Both the position numbers and the translations under genes were made by a program. Shown in pieces: positions 24,136-33,039 of a stretch of 64,000 nt of DNA. The DNA is taken from NCBI GenBank assembly GCA_965275915.1, contig CBDHYI010000008.1, positions 248,001 to 312,000 on the forward strand, read 5' to 3'. How positions within the stretch are numbered: position 1 is the stretch's first letter; each line of letters opens with the position of its first letter. The notes below the pieces were generated by a model. The model saw only the letters and a program-made list of their open reading frames with translations. It was not told the DNA's origin and made no database searches. The DNA comes from JBDWFY01 sp965275915. Lineage in GTDB: Bacteria; Pseudomonadota; Alphaproteobacteria; Rhizobiales; Stappiaceae.

Positions 24136-25578
24136 TTGCTCCAAGGTATTGTCGATCTTGACAGGAGTTCGCGCCTTCCGCTGTCCGAACAGATCTATCG
24201 GCAGGTGTGCGTTGCGGTGCGCGACGGTGTGCTGACGGCGGGCAGACGTTTGCCGTCGAGCCGCCGGCTGGCGCAGAATCTTGGCGTGTCCCGCAACACG
24301 GTGAATACGGCTTACGAGCTCCTCAGGTCGGAGATGATCGTCGATATCCGGGTTGGTGCGGCGCCGGTCATTGCCCGCCGAAAACCGCCGGATGGCCTTC
24401 TGGAAACAGTTCCGCCCAAGGAGACCGTCACCAAAGCCCTGTCGGCGCGCGGAAACACGTTATGCGTCAACCCGCGCGAAAAACTGCGGCCCTATGACGG
24501 CGGCATTCTGGAACCGGGCGTACCGGCTTTCGATCTCTTTCCGCGGGAAATCTGGGCCCGATCCCTCAGGCGTGTGTCCCGGCTCATGTCCCAGGACGAC
24601 ATGTTTTATAAACATGTCGCGGGTCTGCCTGTCCTGCGTGAACTGCTGGCCGGCTATCTGGCCGAAGAGCGGGGAGTCAAGGCCACACCCGGGCAGGTGC
24701 TGGTCACAAGCTCCACTCAGGCGTCGCTGGCCCTGCTGGCGCAGTGTTTCGCCGATCCGGGAGATACGGCTTTTATCGAGGAGCCGGGTTATCTCGGCGC
24801 GCGGGGTGCTTTTGCCAACGCCGCGCTGAATGTCTTGCCGTTGCCCGTTGACGAGGACGGGGCGATGCCGCCTGCGGCCGGGCATGATCCCGCACCCCGA
24901 TTGATCTATCTGACGCCGTCGCACCAGTATCCGCTTGGTTACGCAATGCCGTTGGCCCGGCGTCTGGCTTTTATCGAACTTGCCCGGACAACCGGTGCCT
25001 TTATTCTTGAAGATGACTATGACAGCGAATTCCTGTTCTCGGGCCGTCCGGTTGCCTCGCTGCATGGGATCGCGGCCGGTCCTGAAGTTATCTATCTGGG
25101 AACATTTGCAAAAACGATGCTGCCCGGCATTCGCGTCGCCTATATGATCGTGCCGCCAAATCTTGCTGAACAGATGTCCCAGGCCATTCGCAACATGGGT
25201 ATGATGGCAAGCGCGCCAAGCCAGGCCGCTCTGGCTGATTTCATGGCGGCCGGACATTACCGATCTCACCTGCGCAAAATCAGGCTGGCCTATCAGGAGC
25301 GCGGGCTGGCGCTCTGCAACGCGCTTCGCGCGCGGCTGGGAAACCGGCTGGATGTTTATCTTCCGGCCGGAGGCATTCAACTGGTTGCGCGATTTAAGAA
25401 CGGTCAGGATGATCAGCCGATTGCACGGGCGCTTCAAAACCGGGGTGTCGGCGTTTCCGCGCTGTCGGCCACGTATCTGCATCGCCCGGAGACGGGCCTG
25501 ATCATTGGATTTTCAGGCGCTGATGCTCAGACGATACGGCGCGGGGTCGATGCGATCAGTGCTGTTCTCTCGGCTTAG
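24136..25578 (+). CDS. MocR-family regulator (GntR helix fused to aminotransferase domain)
   Basis: The 480-residue protein begins with a GntR winged helix (about 1-75: SRLPLSEQIYRQVCVAVRDG, LPSSRRLAQNLGVSRNTVNT) joined by a linker to a fold-type I aminotransferase domain (about 115-475). EDDYDSEFLF holds the Asp for the pyridine nitrogen, and GTFAKTMLPGIR carries the PLP lysine at 326, so PLP should bind. The start is TTG with GAGGAA five bases upstream. MocR proteins such as PdxR and GabR sense PLP-type ligands and usually regulate a divergent neighbour. Here that is the pyridoxamine-oxidase-like gene, which suggests vitamin B6 or flavin-linked control; the exact target is inferred. Confidence 0.9.
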   Translation: MLQGIVDLDRSSRLPLSEQIYRQVCVAVRDGVLTAGRRLPSSRRLAQNLGVSRNTVNTAYELLRSEMIVDIRVGAAPVIARRKPPDGLLETVPPKETVTKALSARGNTLCVNPREKLRPYDGGILEPGVPAFDLFPREIWARSLRRVSRLMSQDDMFYKHVAGLPVLRELLAGYLAEERGVKATPGQVLVTSSTQASLALLAQCFADPGDTAFIEEPGYLGARGAFANAALNVLPLPVDEDGAMPPAAGHDPAPRLIYLTPSHQYPLGYAMPLARRLAFIELARTTGAFILEDDYDSEFLFSGRPVASLHGIAAGPEVIYLGTFAKTMLPGIRVAYMIVPPNLAEQMSQAIRNMGMMASAPSQAALADFMAAGHYRSHLRKIRLAYQERGLALCNALRARLGNRLDVYLPAGGIQLVARFKNGQDDQPIARALQNRGVGVSALSATYLHRPETGLIIGFSGADAQTIRRGVDAISAVLSA

Positions 25579-25618
25579 AAACAACTGAAAATCGGCTGAA
25601 CGATCAGACCATTACCGC

Positions 25619-25646
25619 TTGACCTTTAGGCCACCGGCGCCTAGGT
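25619..25646 (+). promoter_or_regulatory. Probable sigma-70 promoter of rnpB
   Basis: TTGACC (25619-25624) and CTAGGT (25641-25646) are spaced by 16 bp. The expected start of transcription, about 25651-25654, coincides with the start of the RNase P RNA pairing region. Confidence 0.6.
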
Positions 25647-25649
25647 GAG

Positions 25650-26040
25650 GCGGGCCAGTCGGTCGGACGGTCGCTGCCGCAGGGATCGAAAGGTCGCGGT
25701 GGAGGAAAGTCCGGGCTCCATGGACAAACGGTGCCGGGTAACACCCGGCGGGGGCGACCCCAGGGAAAGTGCCACAGAAAGCAAACCGCCCCGATGCGTC
25801 GGGGTAAGGGTGAAAGGGTGGGGTAAGAGCCCACCGCGTGCCTGGTAACAGGCGCGGCATGGTAAACCCCACCGGGAGCAAGACCGAATAGGAACGGCGC
25901 GGGGGCAGCCCCGGTCTGTCCAGATCAGCCGTTCGGGTAGGTTGCGCGAGGCCTTCGGCAACGGAGGTCCCAGATGAATGACCGTCACGTCGGCCAGCGA
26001 TGGTCGGCCCTACAGAACCCGGCTTACAGACCGGCTGGCG
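25650..26040 (+). ncRNA. rnpB: RNase P RNA, bacterial type A
   Basis: This is the catalytic RNA of RNase P, which removes 5' leaders from tRNA precursors. The 5' core GAGGAAAGTCCGGGCTCC (25698-25715) is the universal P4 strand and neighbouring conserved bases. The matching 3' core AGATGAATGACCGTC and the end TACAGAACCCGGCTTACAGA are present, and GCCAGTCGG near the start pairs with CCGGCTGGC at the end to form helix P1. Further hairpins (GTGCCGGGTAACACCCGGC, GGGCGACCCC) fit type A RNA of alphaproteobacteria. The ends are set by P1 and are good to a few bases. It lies about 425 bp before mraZ. Confidence 0.95.
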
Positions 26041-26464
26041 CCCAAACAGCCGCAATCGGCGCCCGTGCCGGATAAGCGCTCCGACTGATTTCCCGCCATC
26101 AAATGATCCGGCATAAGCAAGATACGCCGTTAGCCGCGCGTTAACCATAATTATGGCAGCATTTTGGCATGGGACGGCATGGGTTGCGCCATCGAAATCG
26201 GCTGTTTCGTTAAGGCTAAATCAAATTTGAGGCATCAGAACCTTAAATTCCCGCCGTTTTCAGGCACTTTCCATTGACTGCCCAGCTGTTCCCATGTTAT
26301 CCCGGATCATCCCGGAGATATGTAGTGTGTTGGCGGGATGACACAGGTTTCCTCAGGACAGGATGGCTTCGTGAAGGCCGCATCTGGACGTCAACACGGC
26401 AACAACACTCGCGGGATGTCGACGCACCGGGCACTTCACTTCCGCCCGGACCGCGAGGGGAAAA
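26041..26464 (+). promoter_or_regulatory. mra/dcw promoter region with four 10-bp-phased CCC boxes
   Basis: Between rnpB and mraZ no gene is supported. Four boxes starting CCC recur exactly every 10 bp: 26281 (CCCAGCTGTT), 26291 (CCCATGTTAT), 26301 (CCCGGATCAT) and 26311 (CCCGGAGATA). On the other strand they read as GGG repeats, the form and spacing of known MraZ boxes (TGGG-type repeats with 10-bp period). They overlap TTGACT (26274-26279) and TTATCC (26297-26302), a plausible promoter with 17-bp spacing, leaving a leader of about 155 bases. Further left are TTAACC (26141-26146) and an overlapping 12-bp palindrome CCATAATTATGG (26145-26156). Confidence 0.6.
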
Positions 26465-26947
26465 ATGGCCGGGTTCGTATCGCATTATACAAATCGGCTG
26501 GACGCCAAGGGACGTGTGTCAATTCCGGCACCGTTTCGGGCTGCCCTCACGAGAGACGGTTTCGAGGGGCTCTATTGCTTTCCCTCACCCATGCAGTCCG
26601 CGGTCGATGCCGGCGGGCAGGGGCTGATCGACGAGGTTCAGAAGCGGCTCGACGGCTTCCGCACCCTGACGCCGGATCACGATTTTGTTTCAACGGCGCT
26701 TTTCGGCATCTCCGAAACCCTGAAAATCGACAAGGACGGCCGCGTTTCTTTAACCGACACAATCAAAGCCCATGCCGGCATCACCGACACGGTGACCTTT
26801 GTCGGTCAGGGGTACAAATTTCAGATCTGGGAGCCGGGCAAGTTCCAGGAGCACCGCGCAGAGGCCATGAAGCGGGCTCTGGCTGTCCTTGCCGGCGGCA
26901 CCCCAGATGGGGCAGCACTCAATCAGCCGGAAGGATCGGGGCAATGA
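26465..26947 (+). CDS. mraZ: Transcriptional regulator MraZ
   Basis: The 160-residue protein has two AbrB-like MraZ halves. The first contains YTNRLDAKGRVSIPAPFRAAL (about 8-28) and the second LKIDKDGRVSLTDTIKAHAG (about 87-106); the DAKGR and DKDGR turns form the DNA-binding face. MraZ forms rings and represses the dcw operon that it heads. GAGGGG precedes the ATG. The stop codon overlaps the rsmH start (ATGA). The phased CCC boxes at 26281-26315 upstream are its likely binding site. Confidence 0.96.
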   Translation: MAGFVSHYTNRLDAKGRVSIPAPFRAALTRDGFEGLYCFPSPMQSAVDAGGQGLIDEVQKRLDGFRTLTPDHDFVSTALFGISETLKIDKDGRVSLTDTIKAHAGITDTVTFVGQGYKFQIWEPGKFQEHRAEAMKRALAVLAGGTPDGAALNQPEGSGQ

Positions 26948-27978
26948 CGGATCGCAGTGCGACTCCGTGCGATTCTGCTGGCGGACCGGTTCGTCATGTA
27001 CCAGTCCTGTTGGCTGAGGTGCTGTTGGAACTGGCGCCGAAGCCTGGCGATGTCATCATCGACGGGACCTTCGGCGCCGGGGGCTATTCGACTGCCATTC
27101 TGGAAAAGGGTGCGCACGTCATCGGGATCGACCGCGATCCGGACGCGATCCGCGGCGGCCGGTCGCTTTTGGAGCAGTATCCGGACAGGTTCACGCTTGT
27201 TGAGGGGCGTTTTGGCGATCTTGATCGTCATGCGCGGGATCTCGGCGTTGATCATGTCGATGGTGTCGTTCTGGATCTTGGTGTTTCATCCATGCAGCTC
27301 GACGAAGCGGAGAGGGGCTTTTCCTTTCAGAAAGACGGGCCGCTTGACATGCGCATGGAGCAGGGCGGCCTGAGCGCGGCGGATGTTGTCAATAAAATGC
27401 CGGTTCGCGATCTGATCCGTATCATCGGTCTGCTTGGCGAAGAGCGGCGTGCGCCGGCGGTCGCGCATGCAATCGACGCTTCGCGGAAAGAAAAGCCGTT
27501 CACCGGAACCCTCGAACTTGCCGCCGTTGTCGAAAAAGCGGTGGGGCGCAGTCCCAAGGCAAAGATCCACCCGGCCACGCGGACCTTTCAGGGGCTGCGC
27601 ATTTACGTCAATGGCGAGTTGGACGAGGTCGGGCTGGCGCTTCAGGCGGCGGAAAATATTCTCGGAAGCGGCGGGCGGCTGGTGGTTGTCTCGTTCCATT
27701 CCCTGGAAGATCGGATCGTCAAGAAGTTCTTTGCCGATCGGTGCAAAACACATTCGGGCGGATCGCGCCATCTGCCCCAAACGGATGTTGCGCCACCGAC
27801 TTTCACCCTGCTTTTCAAGGGCGCAATAAGCCCCGGCGAAGAAGAAATAATCAACAATCCACGGGCGCGGTCTTCCCGTATGCGGGGCGGTATCAGAACA
27901 GAGGCAGAAGCCAGACCACATGATCCTAAAATTCTGGGCCTTCGGAAAATGCCCGGATTTGGTGATTTGGGAGATTGA
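26944..27978 (+). CDS. rsmH: 16S rRNA (cytosine1402-N4)-methyltransferase
   Basis: The enzyme methylates N4 of C1402 in 16S rRNA, tuning the ribosomal P site. The 344-residue protein shows RHVPVLLAEVLLELAPKPGD, DGTFGAGGYSTAIL (SAM loop, about 41-54), GIDRDPDAI, VDGVVLDLGVSSMQLDEAER, and SFHSLEDRIVKKFF near 245. All are RsmH hallmarks. The ATG at 26944 overlaps the mraZ stop by four bases. Homology begins about 18 residues after this start, so there is no sign that the open frame reaching further upstream is used. ftsL follows after one base. Confidence 0.96.
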   Translation: MTDRSATPCDSAGGPVRHVPVLLAEVLLELAPKPGDVIIDGTFGAGGYSTAILEKGAHVIGIDRDPDAIRGGRSLLEQYPDRFTLVEGRFGDLDRHARDLGVDHVDGVVLDLGVSSMQLDEAERGFSFQKDGPLDMRMEQGGLSAADVVNKMPVRDLIRIIGLLGEERRAPAVAHAIDASRKEKPFTGTLELAAVVEKAVGRSPKAKIHPATRTFQGLRIYVNGELDEVGLALQAAENILGSGGRLVVVSFHSLEDRIVKKFFADRCKTHSGGSRHLPQTDVAPPTFTLLFKGAISPGEEEIINNPRARSSRMRGGIRTEAEARPHDPKILGLRKMPGFGDLGD

Positions 27979-27979
27979 A

Positions 27980-28336
27980 ATGGTTAGGTATTTCAATGTC
28001 TTATTTGTTCTTGTTGTCCTTGTCGGCGTTGCGATTGTTTACGAATTGAAACGGGATGCGGAACAGGCGGCGGAACATGTTGCGGATCTGAAGCGTCAGA
28101 TCGCCGCTGAAGAGGAAGCGATTTCGCTGCTGAAGGCGGAATGGAGCCTGCTCAATCAGCCGGACCGGCTCCAGAAGCTGGTGGCCCGTTACAACGACTA
28201 TCTCGAGCTTGAGCCGCTTTCGGTCGAGCAGATTGCTGAAATTAATGACCTGCCCTCAAAACCGATCGAGTTTGACCCTCTGCAGGGTGACGACAGACTC
28301 GGCGGATTTGCCGGCGGCACTGTAAATATTCGATGA
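27980..28336 (+). CDS. ftsL: Cell division protein FtsL
   Basis: The 118-residue protein has a short cytoplasmic N-end, one membrane span (YFNVLFVLVVLVGVAIVYEL, about 4-23) and a periplasmic coiled coil (about 24-75: KRQIAAEEEAISLLKAEWSL) with a leucine-zipper pattern. FtsL joins FtsB and FtsQ and activates FtsW-FtsI septal synthesis. Sequence conservation in this family is poor; the call rests on topology and position between rsmH and ftsI, plus the LNQPDRLQKL segment typical of the family. It starts 1 bp after the rsmH stop. Confidence 0.9.
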   Translation: MVRYFNVLFVLVVLVGVAIVYELKRDAEQAAEHVADLKRQIAAEEEAISLLKAEWSLLNQPDRLQKLVARYNDYLELEPLSVEQIAEINDLPSKPIEFDPLQGDDRLGGFAGGTVNIR

Positions 28337-28349
28337 ATGGGAGGTGGCC

Positions 28350-30068
28350 TTGCGTATCCTGGGTCAGATAAACGGTTTGTCATTCAAAGGTTTGCGGCCG
28401 AAGGCCCGCCCGGCAGGCTCACCGTCTGCAAAGTCGGAAGGCAACGCATCCCGTATTTTCATAACGATGATCGCCTTCATGGCCGTTTATGCGCTGATTG
28501 CCGGGCGTCTGGTCTTGCTTGGCATGGCCGATGCGAGCGAGAAGTCGGCATTTCTTGACAGTTCTGAAGCCATCAAGGCCTCCAGGCCGGACATTCTCGA
28601 CCGCAACGGCGAAATTCTGGCAACGGATATCAAGACGGCATCCCTGTTTGCCGAACCGCGGCGCATCGAAGATGTCGATGAGACAGTCGAAAAGCTCGGA
28701 ACGGTTCTGCCCGAACTTCGAACAGCCGGCGTTCGACGGCGGCTTGAGAGCGATGCCGGCTTTATCTGGTTGAAACGGGAAATCACGCCGCCGGAGCAGA
28801 AGGCAATTCACCAGTTGGGTTTGCCGGGTATCGGTTTTCTCAACGAGAGCCGACGCTTTTACCCGGGCGGCAATCTGGCGGGTCACATAGTCGGTCACGT
28901 CAATGTCGATAACCAGGGCATTGCCGGACTTGAAAAATATTTTGACAGTCAGGGACTTGCCGATCTGCAGGCGCTTGGCTTCGCGACGGACCGGCCGCTT
29001 GAACCGGTCACGCTTTCGGTTGATTTGCGCGCTCAGCATGCGGTTCGGGACGAACTCTCCAAGGCAATGGCGCGTTATCAGTCGATCGCCGCAATCGGCA
29101 TTGTGCTGGATGTTGAGACCGGCGAGGTTGTCGCCATGTCCTCGCTGCCGGACTACAACCCGAACAATCCCAAGGAGGCGCTTGAGCAAAAGCGCATGAA
29201 CCGCGCCACCTCAGGCGTTTTTGAAATGGGATCTGTCTTCAAGACCTTCACCACAGCCATGGCGCTTGACAGCGGTAAGGTTTCCATCAGCGATCACTTT
29301 GATGCGACCAAACCGATCCGCATTGCCCGCCACACGATCCGGGATTTCCATGCCAAAAACAAAGTGCTGTCGGTGCCGGAGGTCTTCATCTATTCCTCCA
29401 ATATCGGCACCGCTAAAATGGCCCTGGCGGCAGGGATCGATCAGCAGCAGGACTTTCTGAAACGGCTCGGCATGATGAGCCGGATCGAAACCGAACTGCC
29501 GGAAACGGCCAAACCGATTCTTCCGGCCAGATGGACCGATCTGTCGGCAATGACGATTTCTTTCGGACACGGCCTTTCGGTTTCGCCGATGCATACGGCC
29601 GTCGCGGCTGCGACCCTCATGAACGGCGGCAACTATCTTCCGCCGACATTTCTGCCCAGATCCAAAAGCGATGCCGATCAACTGGCCGTGCGGATTGTCG
29701 ATGAAGAAACATCCGCTGCGATGCGGTACCTGTTTCGGATGAATGTTGAAAAAGGCTCCGGCCGGCGTGCCGAGGTGCCGGGCTACATGGTCGGCGGTAA
29801 AACCGGAACCGCTGAAAAGGTTGAAAACGGGCGTTATGTGTCGTCCAAACGCTTTAACTCGTTTCTTGCGGCCTTTCCGATCGATAAGCCCCGCTATGTC
29901 GTGTTGGTGACATTGGATGAACCCCAGCCGGAAGAAGGCATGCGCAGTGCGACTGCGGGCCTGAACACCGCGCCGACGGTTGCGGCCATAATCCGCCGGA
30001 TTGCCCCGATGATGGGCGTAATGCCGCGTTTTGGCGATACCAGCGATATGATTGCAGTGTCTTATTAA
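28350..30068 (+). CDS. ftsI: Peptidoglycan D,D-transpeptidase FtsI (PBP3)
   Basis: This is the septal transpeptidase. A cytoplasmic tail is followed by one membrane span (IFITMIAFMAVYALIAGRLV, about 35-55). The PBP dimer domain comes next (RPDILDRNGEILATDIKT, AGHIVGHVNVDNQGIAGLEK), then the transpeptidase domain with the three active-site motifs SVFK (in FEMGSVFKTFT, about 295), SSN (IYSSNIGTAK) and KTGT (VGGKTGTAEK). The start is TTG at 28350, with GGGAGG five bases before it. A GTG at 28344 is in frame but overlaps that ribosome site. The product has 572 residues, normal for the family. Confidence 0.95.
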   Translation: MRILGQINGLSFKGLRPKARPAGSPSAKSEGNASRIFITMIAFMAVYALIAGRLVLLGMADASEKSAFLDSSEAIKASRPDILDRNGEILATDIKTASLFAEPRRIEDVDETVEKLGTVLPELRTAGVRRRLESDAGFIWLKREITPPEQKAIHQLGLPGIGFLNESRRFYPGGNLAGHIVGHVNVDNQGIAGLEKYFDSQGLADLQALGFATDRPLEPVTLSVDLRAQHAVRDELSKAMARYQSIAAIGIVLDVETGEVVAMSSLPDYNPNNPKEALEQKRMNRATSGVFEMGSVFKTFTTAMALDSGKVSISDHFDATKPIRIARHTIRDFHAKNKVLSVPEVFIYSSNIGTAKMALAAGIDQQQDFLKRLGMMSRIETELPETAKPILPARWTDLSAMTISFGHGLSVSPMHTAVAAATLMNGGNYLPPTFLPRSKSDADQLAVRIVDEETSAAMRYLFRMNVEKGSGRRAEVPGYMVGGKTGTAEKVENGRYVSSKRFNSFLAAFPIDKPRYVVLVTLDEPQPEEGMRSATAGLNTAPTVAAIIRRIAPMMGVMPRFGDTSDMIAVSY

Positions 30069-30148
30069 GGGAACACTGCCGTTTTTTGGTAAGCGATTGA
30101 GTTAAGAAACTATTGAGTAACACGCCCTCACTGGACTAGAAGCATGCA

Positions 30149-31603
30149 ATGCTGCTTGAAGAAGTTGCCCTTGGGGTAAATATTCCTGAACGTCTGCCGA
30201 AAACGGAAATAACCGGTATCACCGCAGACAGCCGTAAAGTCAGACCAGGATTTATTTTTGCGGCCCTGAAGGGCGCGCAAGCCGATGGCCGCCGCTTTGT
30301 TCCCGATGCGGTGACCTCGGGCGCGGCGGCGATTCTGACAGATGAGGACGTGCAACTGGACACGGGCAACGTGCCTCTGCTTCGCGTTGCCGATCCAAGG
30401 CGAGGCCTGGCCCTGATGGCGGCAAAACTGGCCGGAAAACAGCCTGACAAGATCGTTGCGGTGACCGGGACGAGCGGCAAGACCTCCGTGGCCGTTTTTG
30501 TCCGCCAGATCTTTGCCTATGCCGGTTTTGAAGCCGCCAGCCTTGGTACAATAGGAACTGTGACATCACGTGGTGCGCATTACGGCAGTCTGACCACGCC
30601 CGATCCCGTGGATCTTCACCATGATCTGAGGTCACTGGCGGAAGACGGTATTTCACATGTCGCCATGGAGGCCTCCAGTCACGGGCTCGATCAGCGCCGC
30701 ATCGACGGCGTGCGCCTGATTGCGGCGGGCTTCACCAACCTTGGCCGGGACCATATGGATTATCATGCGACGGTTGAAGACTATCTGGCCGCCAAATTAC
30801 GTCTGTTCGATACGCTTTTGCCGGCAGACGGCATTGCCGTCTATGATCCGGGGGAGACCCATACGGACAGAATTGCGGACATCTGCAAAAAGAGGGGTAT
30901 CAGAACGCTGACCGTAGGCCCTGACGGGCATGATCTGAAACTTGCCGGCATTACGCAAAAAGGTTTTTCTCAGGTTCTGACGGTGACCGCCGATGGAGAA
31001 CACTATGAGGTCGGACTGCCTCTGGCGGGCGGGTTCCAGGTGTCAAATGCGCTGCTGGCAGCCGGTTTGGCTGTCGCTGCGGGCGTCACTGCGTCCACGG
31101 CACTGACATCGCTGGCCACCCTGCAAGGCGCCCCGGGTCGCCTGGAAAAAGTAGGTCAGACAAGCGAGGGTGCGCTCGTTTTCGTCGATTATGCCCATAA
31201 GCCGGATGCCCTCGACACGGCTCTGGCGGCGCTGAGACCCTATGCATCGGGGAAACTGATTTGCATCATCGGCGCCGGAGGCGACCGCGACCCCGGCAAG
31301 CGCGCCCTGATGGGTGCTGCTGCAGCCCGGCGGGCCGATATTGTGATCGTTACCGATGACAACCCGCGCACCGAGGACCCTGCGAAAATCCGCAGGGCGG
31401 TTCTTGAGGGCGCGCCGGAAGCGATTGAAATCGGGGACCGTGCCGACGCAATTTCTCACGGCATCTCGCTGCTCAAGACCGGAGATATCCTTTGCGTGGC
31501 CGGAAAAGGACATGAGCCGGGCCAGATCGTCGGTGATAAGGTCCTGCCGTTTTCGGACCACGAAACAGTGTCAACAGTTCTGACCGCAAGGAGGTCCGCA
31601 TGA
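30149..31603 (+). CDS. murE: UDP-MurNAc-L-Ala-D-Glu:meso-diaminopimelate ligase
   Basis: It adds the third stem residue to the UDP-muramyl dipeptide with ATP. The 484-residue Mur ligase has the N-terminal UDP-binding domain (ITGITADSRKVRPGFIFAAL), the P-loop GTSGKTS (about 108-114), SHGLDQRRIDGV, and the C-terminal domain with VTDDNPRTEDP. The DNPR motif marks meso-diaminopimelate as the amino acid added, as expected in Gram-negatives. It follows ftsI after 80 bp, the widest gap inside the front part of the cluster. The stop overlaps the murF ATG. Confidence 0.96.
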   Translation: MLLEEVALGVNIPERLPKTEITGITADSRKVRPGFIFAALKGAQADGRRFVPDAVTSGAAAILTDEDVQLDTGNVPLLRVADPRRGLALMAAKLAGKQPDKIVAVTGTSGKTSVAVFVRQIFAYAGFEAASLGTIGTVTSRGAHYGSLTTPDPVDLHHDLRSLAEDGISHVAMEASSHGLDQRRIDGVRLIAAGFTNLGRDHMDYHATVEDYLAAKLRLFDTLLPADGIAVYDPGETHTDRIADICKKRGIRTLTVGPDGHDLKLAGITQKGFSQVLTVTADGEHYEVGLPLAGGFQVSNALLAAGLAVAAGVTASTALTSLATLQGAPGRLEKVGQTSEGALVFVDYAHKPDALDTALAALRPYASGKLICIIGAGGDRDPGKRALMGAAAARRADIVIVTDDNPRTEDPAKIRRAVLEGAPEAIEIGDRADAISHGISLLKTGDILCVAGKGHEPGQIVGDKVLPFSDHETVSTVLTARRSA

Positions 31604-33030
31604 GTGACGCACTGTGGCGCCTGCCGGATTTTGTTGCGGCAATGGACGGTGTCATTGTCGGTGAGCCCGCTTCGGAAATTACCGGTATTTCGATTGACAG
31701 CCGTACAATCAATGACGGCGAGGCTTTTTTTTGCATCGCCGGGGATCGGTTTGACGGTCACGACTATGCCGACAAAGCGCTGAATGCGGGGGCGTCTCTC
31801 GCCGTGGTGTCGAGCCGAAATCTCGGAAAACTCTCCGAAGCCGGCCCCTACGTCGTCGTGGACAACGTGCTTGAAGCCCTGGAAAAACTTGGCAGGGCAG
31901 CCCGCGCACGAACACAGGCGAAGATCGTTGCTGTGACCGGCAGCGTCGGGAAAACAAGCACGAAAGAAGCCCTTCGAATTGCCTTGTCCAGATCAGGCAA
32001 GACCCATGCTTCGGTGGCATCTTTCAACAATCATTGGGGTGTGCCGCTCACCTTGGCGCGGATGCCGGAAGACACCGAATTCGGTGTGTTTGAAATCGGG
32101 ATGAATGCGCCGGGTGAAATCGAGACGCTCGTGAAAATGGTGCAGCCCGATATTGCTGTCATTACGACGGTGGCGGCCGTGCACCTGGAATTTTTCAACT
32201 CCGTCGATGATATCGCCAGAGCGAAAGCGGAGATATTTGCCGGCCTTGGACCGGATGGCGTCGCTGTTTTGAACGTCGACAACGACCAGTTCGACAATCT
32301 CATGAGGTTTGCACACGAGGCGGGCGTTCGAAATGTCATCCGTTTCGGCACGGCGCCGGAGGCGGATGCGCGCTTGCTGGGTTCGGTTCTGCATCCGGAC
32401 TGTACCTGCGTTTCGGCGCATATACTGGGGCATGATGTCACGTACAAGATTGGAACTCCGGGCCGACACCTGATCAACAACTCCCTGGCTGTTCTGACAT
32501 GTGTTGAACTGATGGGGGCGGATCTGGCCCGGGCAGGGCTGGCTCTTGCCGACATCAAAGCGCCGAAAGGGCGCGGCGAACGCTGGCGTCTTCACCTGCC
32601 CGCCGGTCAGGCGCTTTTGATTGATGAAAGTTACAATGCGAACCCGCTGTCAATGTCCGCGGCCATCAGGGCGTTGGGCGAGACCCCGATTACAAGGCCG
32701 GGACGGTATGTCGCCGTCCTTGGCGATATGCTTGAACTTGGGGAAACGTCGCCGGCCCTGCATGCCTCGCTCGCCGACCCGCTGGAACGCTCGAATATCG
32801 ACGTCGTTTATTGTGTCGGTCCGCAGATGCATCATCTGTGGACCGTTCTGCCGCATGCAAAGCGCGGAACATATGTCAAAAAATCCGACGAGTTGGATCC
32901 TGTTCTCGCCGATGAAATCCGCCCCGGTGACGTCATTATGATCAAGGGATCGCTGGGGACGCGGATGGGACCGCTTGTTGAGCAATTGAAACAAAAATAC
33001 AGCAAAACCTCCGAAACAATGGAGGTTTGA
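31600..33030 (+). CDS. murF: UDP-MurNAc-tripeptide:D-Ala-D-Ala ligase
   Basis: It adds the D-Ala-D-Ala dipeptide to complete the UDP-MurNAc-pentapeptide. The 476-residue protein shows ISIDSRTINDGEAFFCIAGD, the P-loop TGSVGKTSTKEAL (about 114-126), NNHWGVPLTLARMP, GMNAPGEIETL and DESYNANPLSMSAAI, all typical of MurF. AGGAGG stands before the ATG, and the start overlaps the murE stop by four bases. mraY follows after 9 bp. Confidence 0.96.
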   Translation: MSDALWRLPDFVAAMDGVIVGEPASEITGISIDSRTINDGEAFFCIAGDRFDGHDYADKALNAGASLAVVSSRNLGKLSEAGPYVVVDNVLEALEKLGRAARARTQAKIVAVTGSVGKTSTKEALRIALSRSGKTHASVASFNNHWGVPLTLARMPEDTEFGVFEIGMNAPGEIETLVKMVQPDIAVITTVAAVHLEFFNSVDDIARAKAEIFAGLGPDGVAVLNVDNDQFDNLMRFAHEAGVRNVIRFGTAPEADARLLGSVLHPDCTCVSAHILGHDVTYKIGTPGRHLINNSLAVLTCVELMGADLARAGLALADIKAPKGRGERWRLHLPAGQALLIDESYNANPLSMSAAIRALGETPITRPGRYVAVLGDMLELGETSPALHASLADPLERSNIDVVYCVGPQMHHLWTVLPHAKRGTYVKKSDELDPVLADEIRPGDVIMIKGSLGTRMGPLVEQLKQKYSKTSETMEV

Positions 33031-33039
33031 GGGCAGGGT

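Noticed and set aside
25612..26148. A 178-codon minus-strand frame over the RNase P RNA
   Set aside because: It is antisense to rnpB. The structured, GC-rich RNA gene keeps this frame open, and frames of this kind are a known source of false hypothetical proteins.
26141..26228. CtrA binding sites (TTAA-N7-TTAA) before mraZ
   Set aside because: TTAACC and a TTAA-N7-TCAA near match are present, but no full consensus site. In AT-rich promoter DNA this is not enough for a call.
26338..26943. Extension of the rsmH frame upstream through mraZ
   Set aside because: RsmH homology begins shortly after the ATG at 26944, which overlaps the mraZ stop in the usual ATGA way. The upstream part is the shadow of mraZ.
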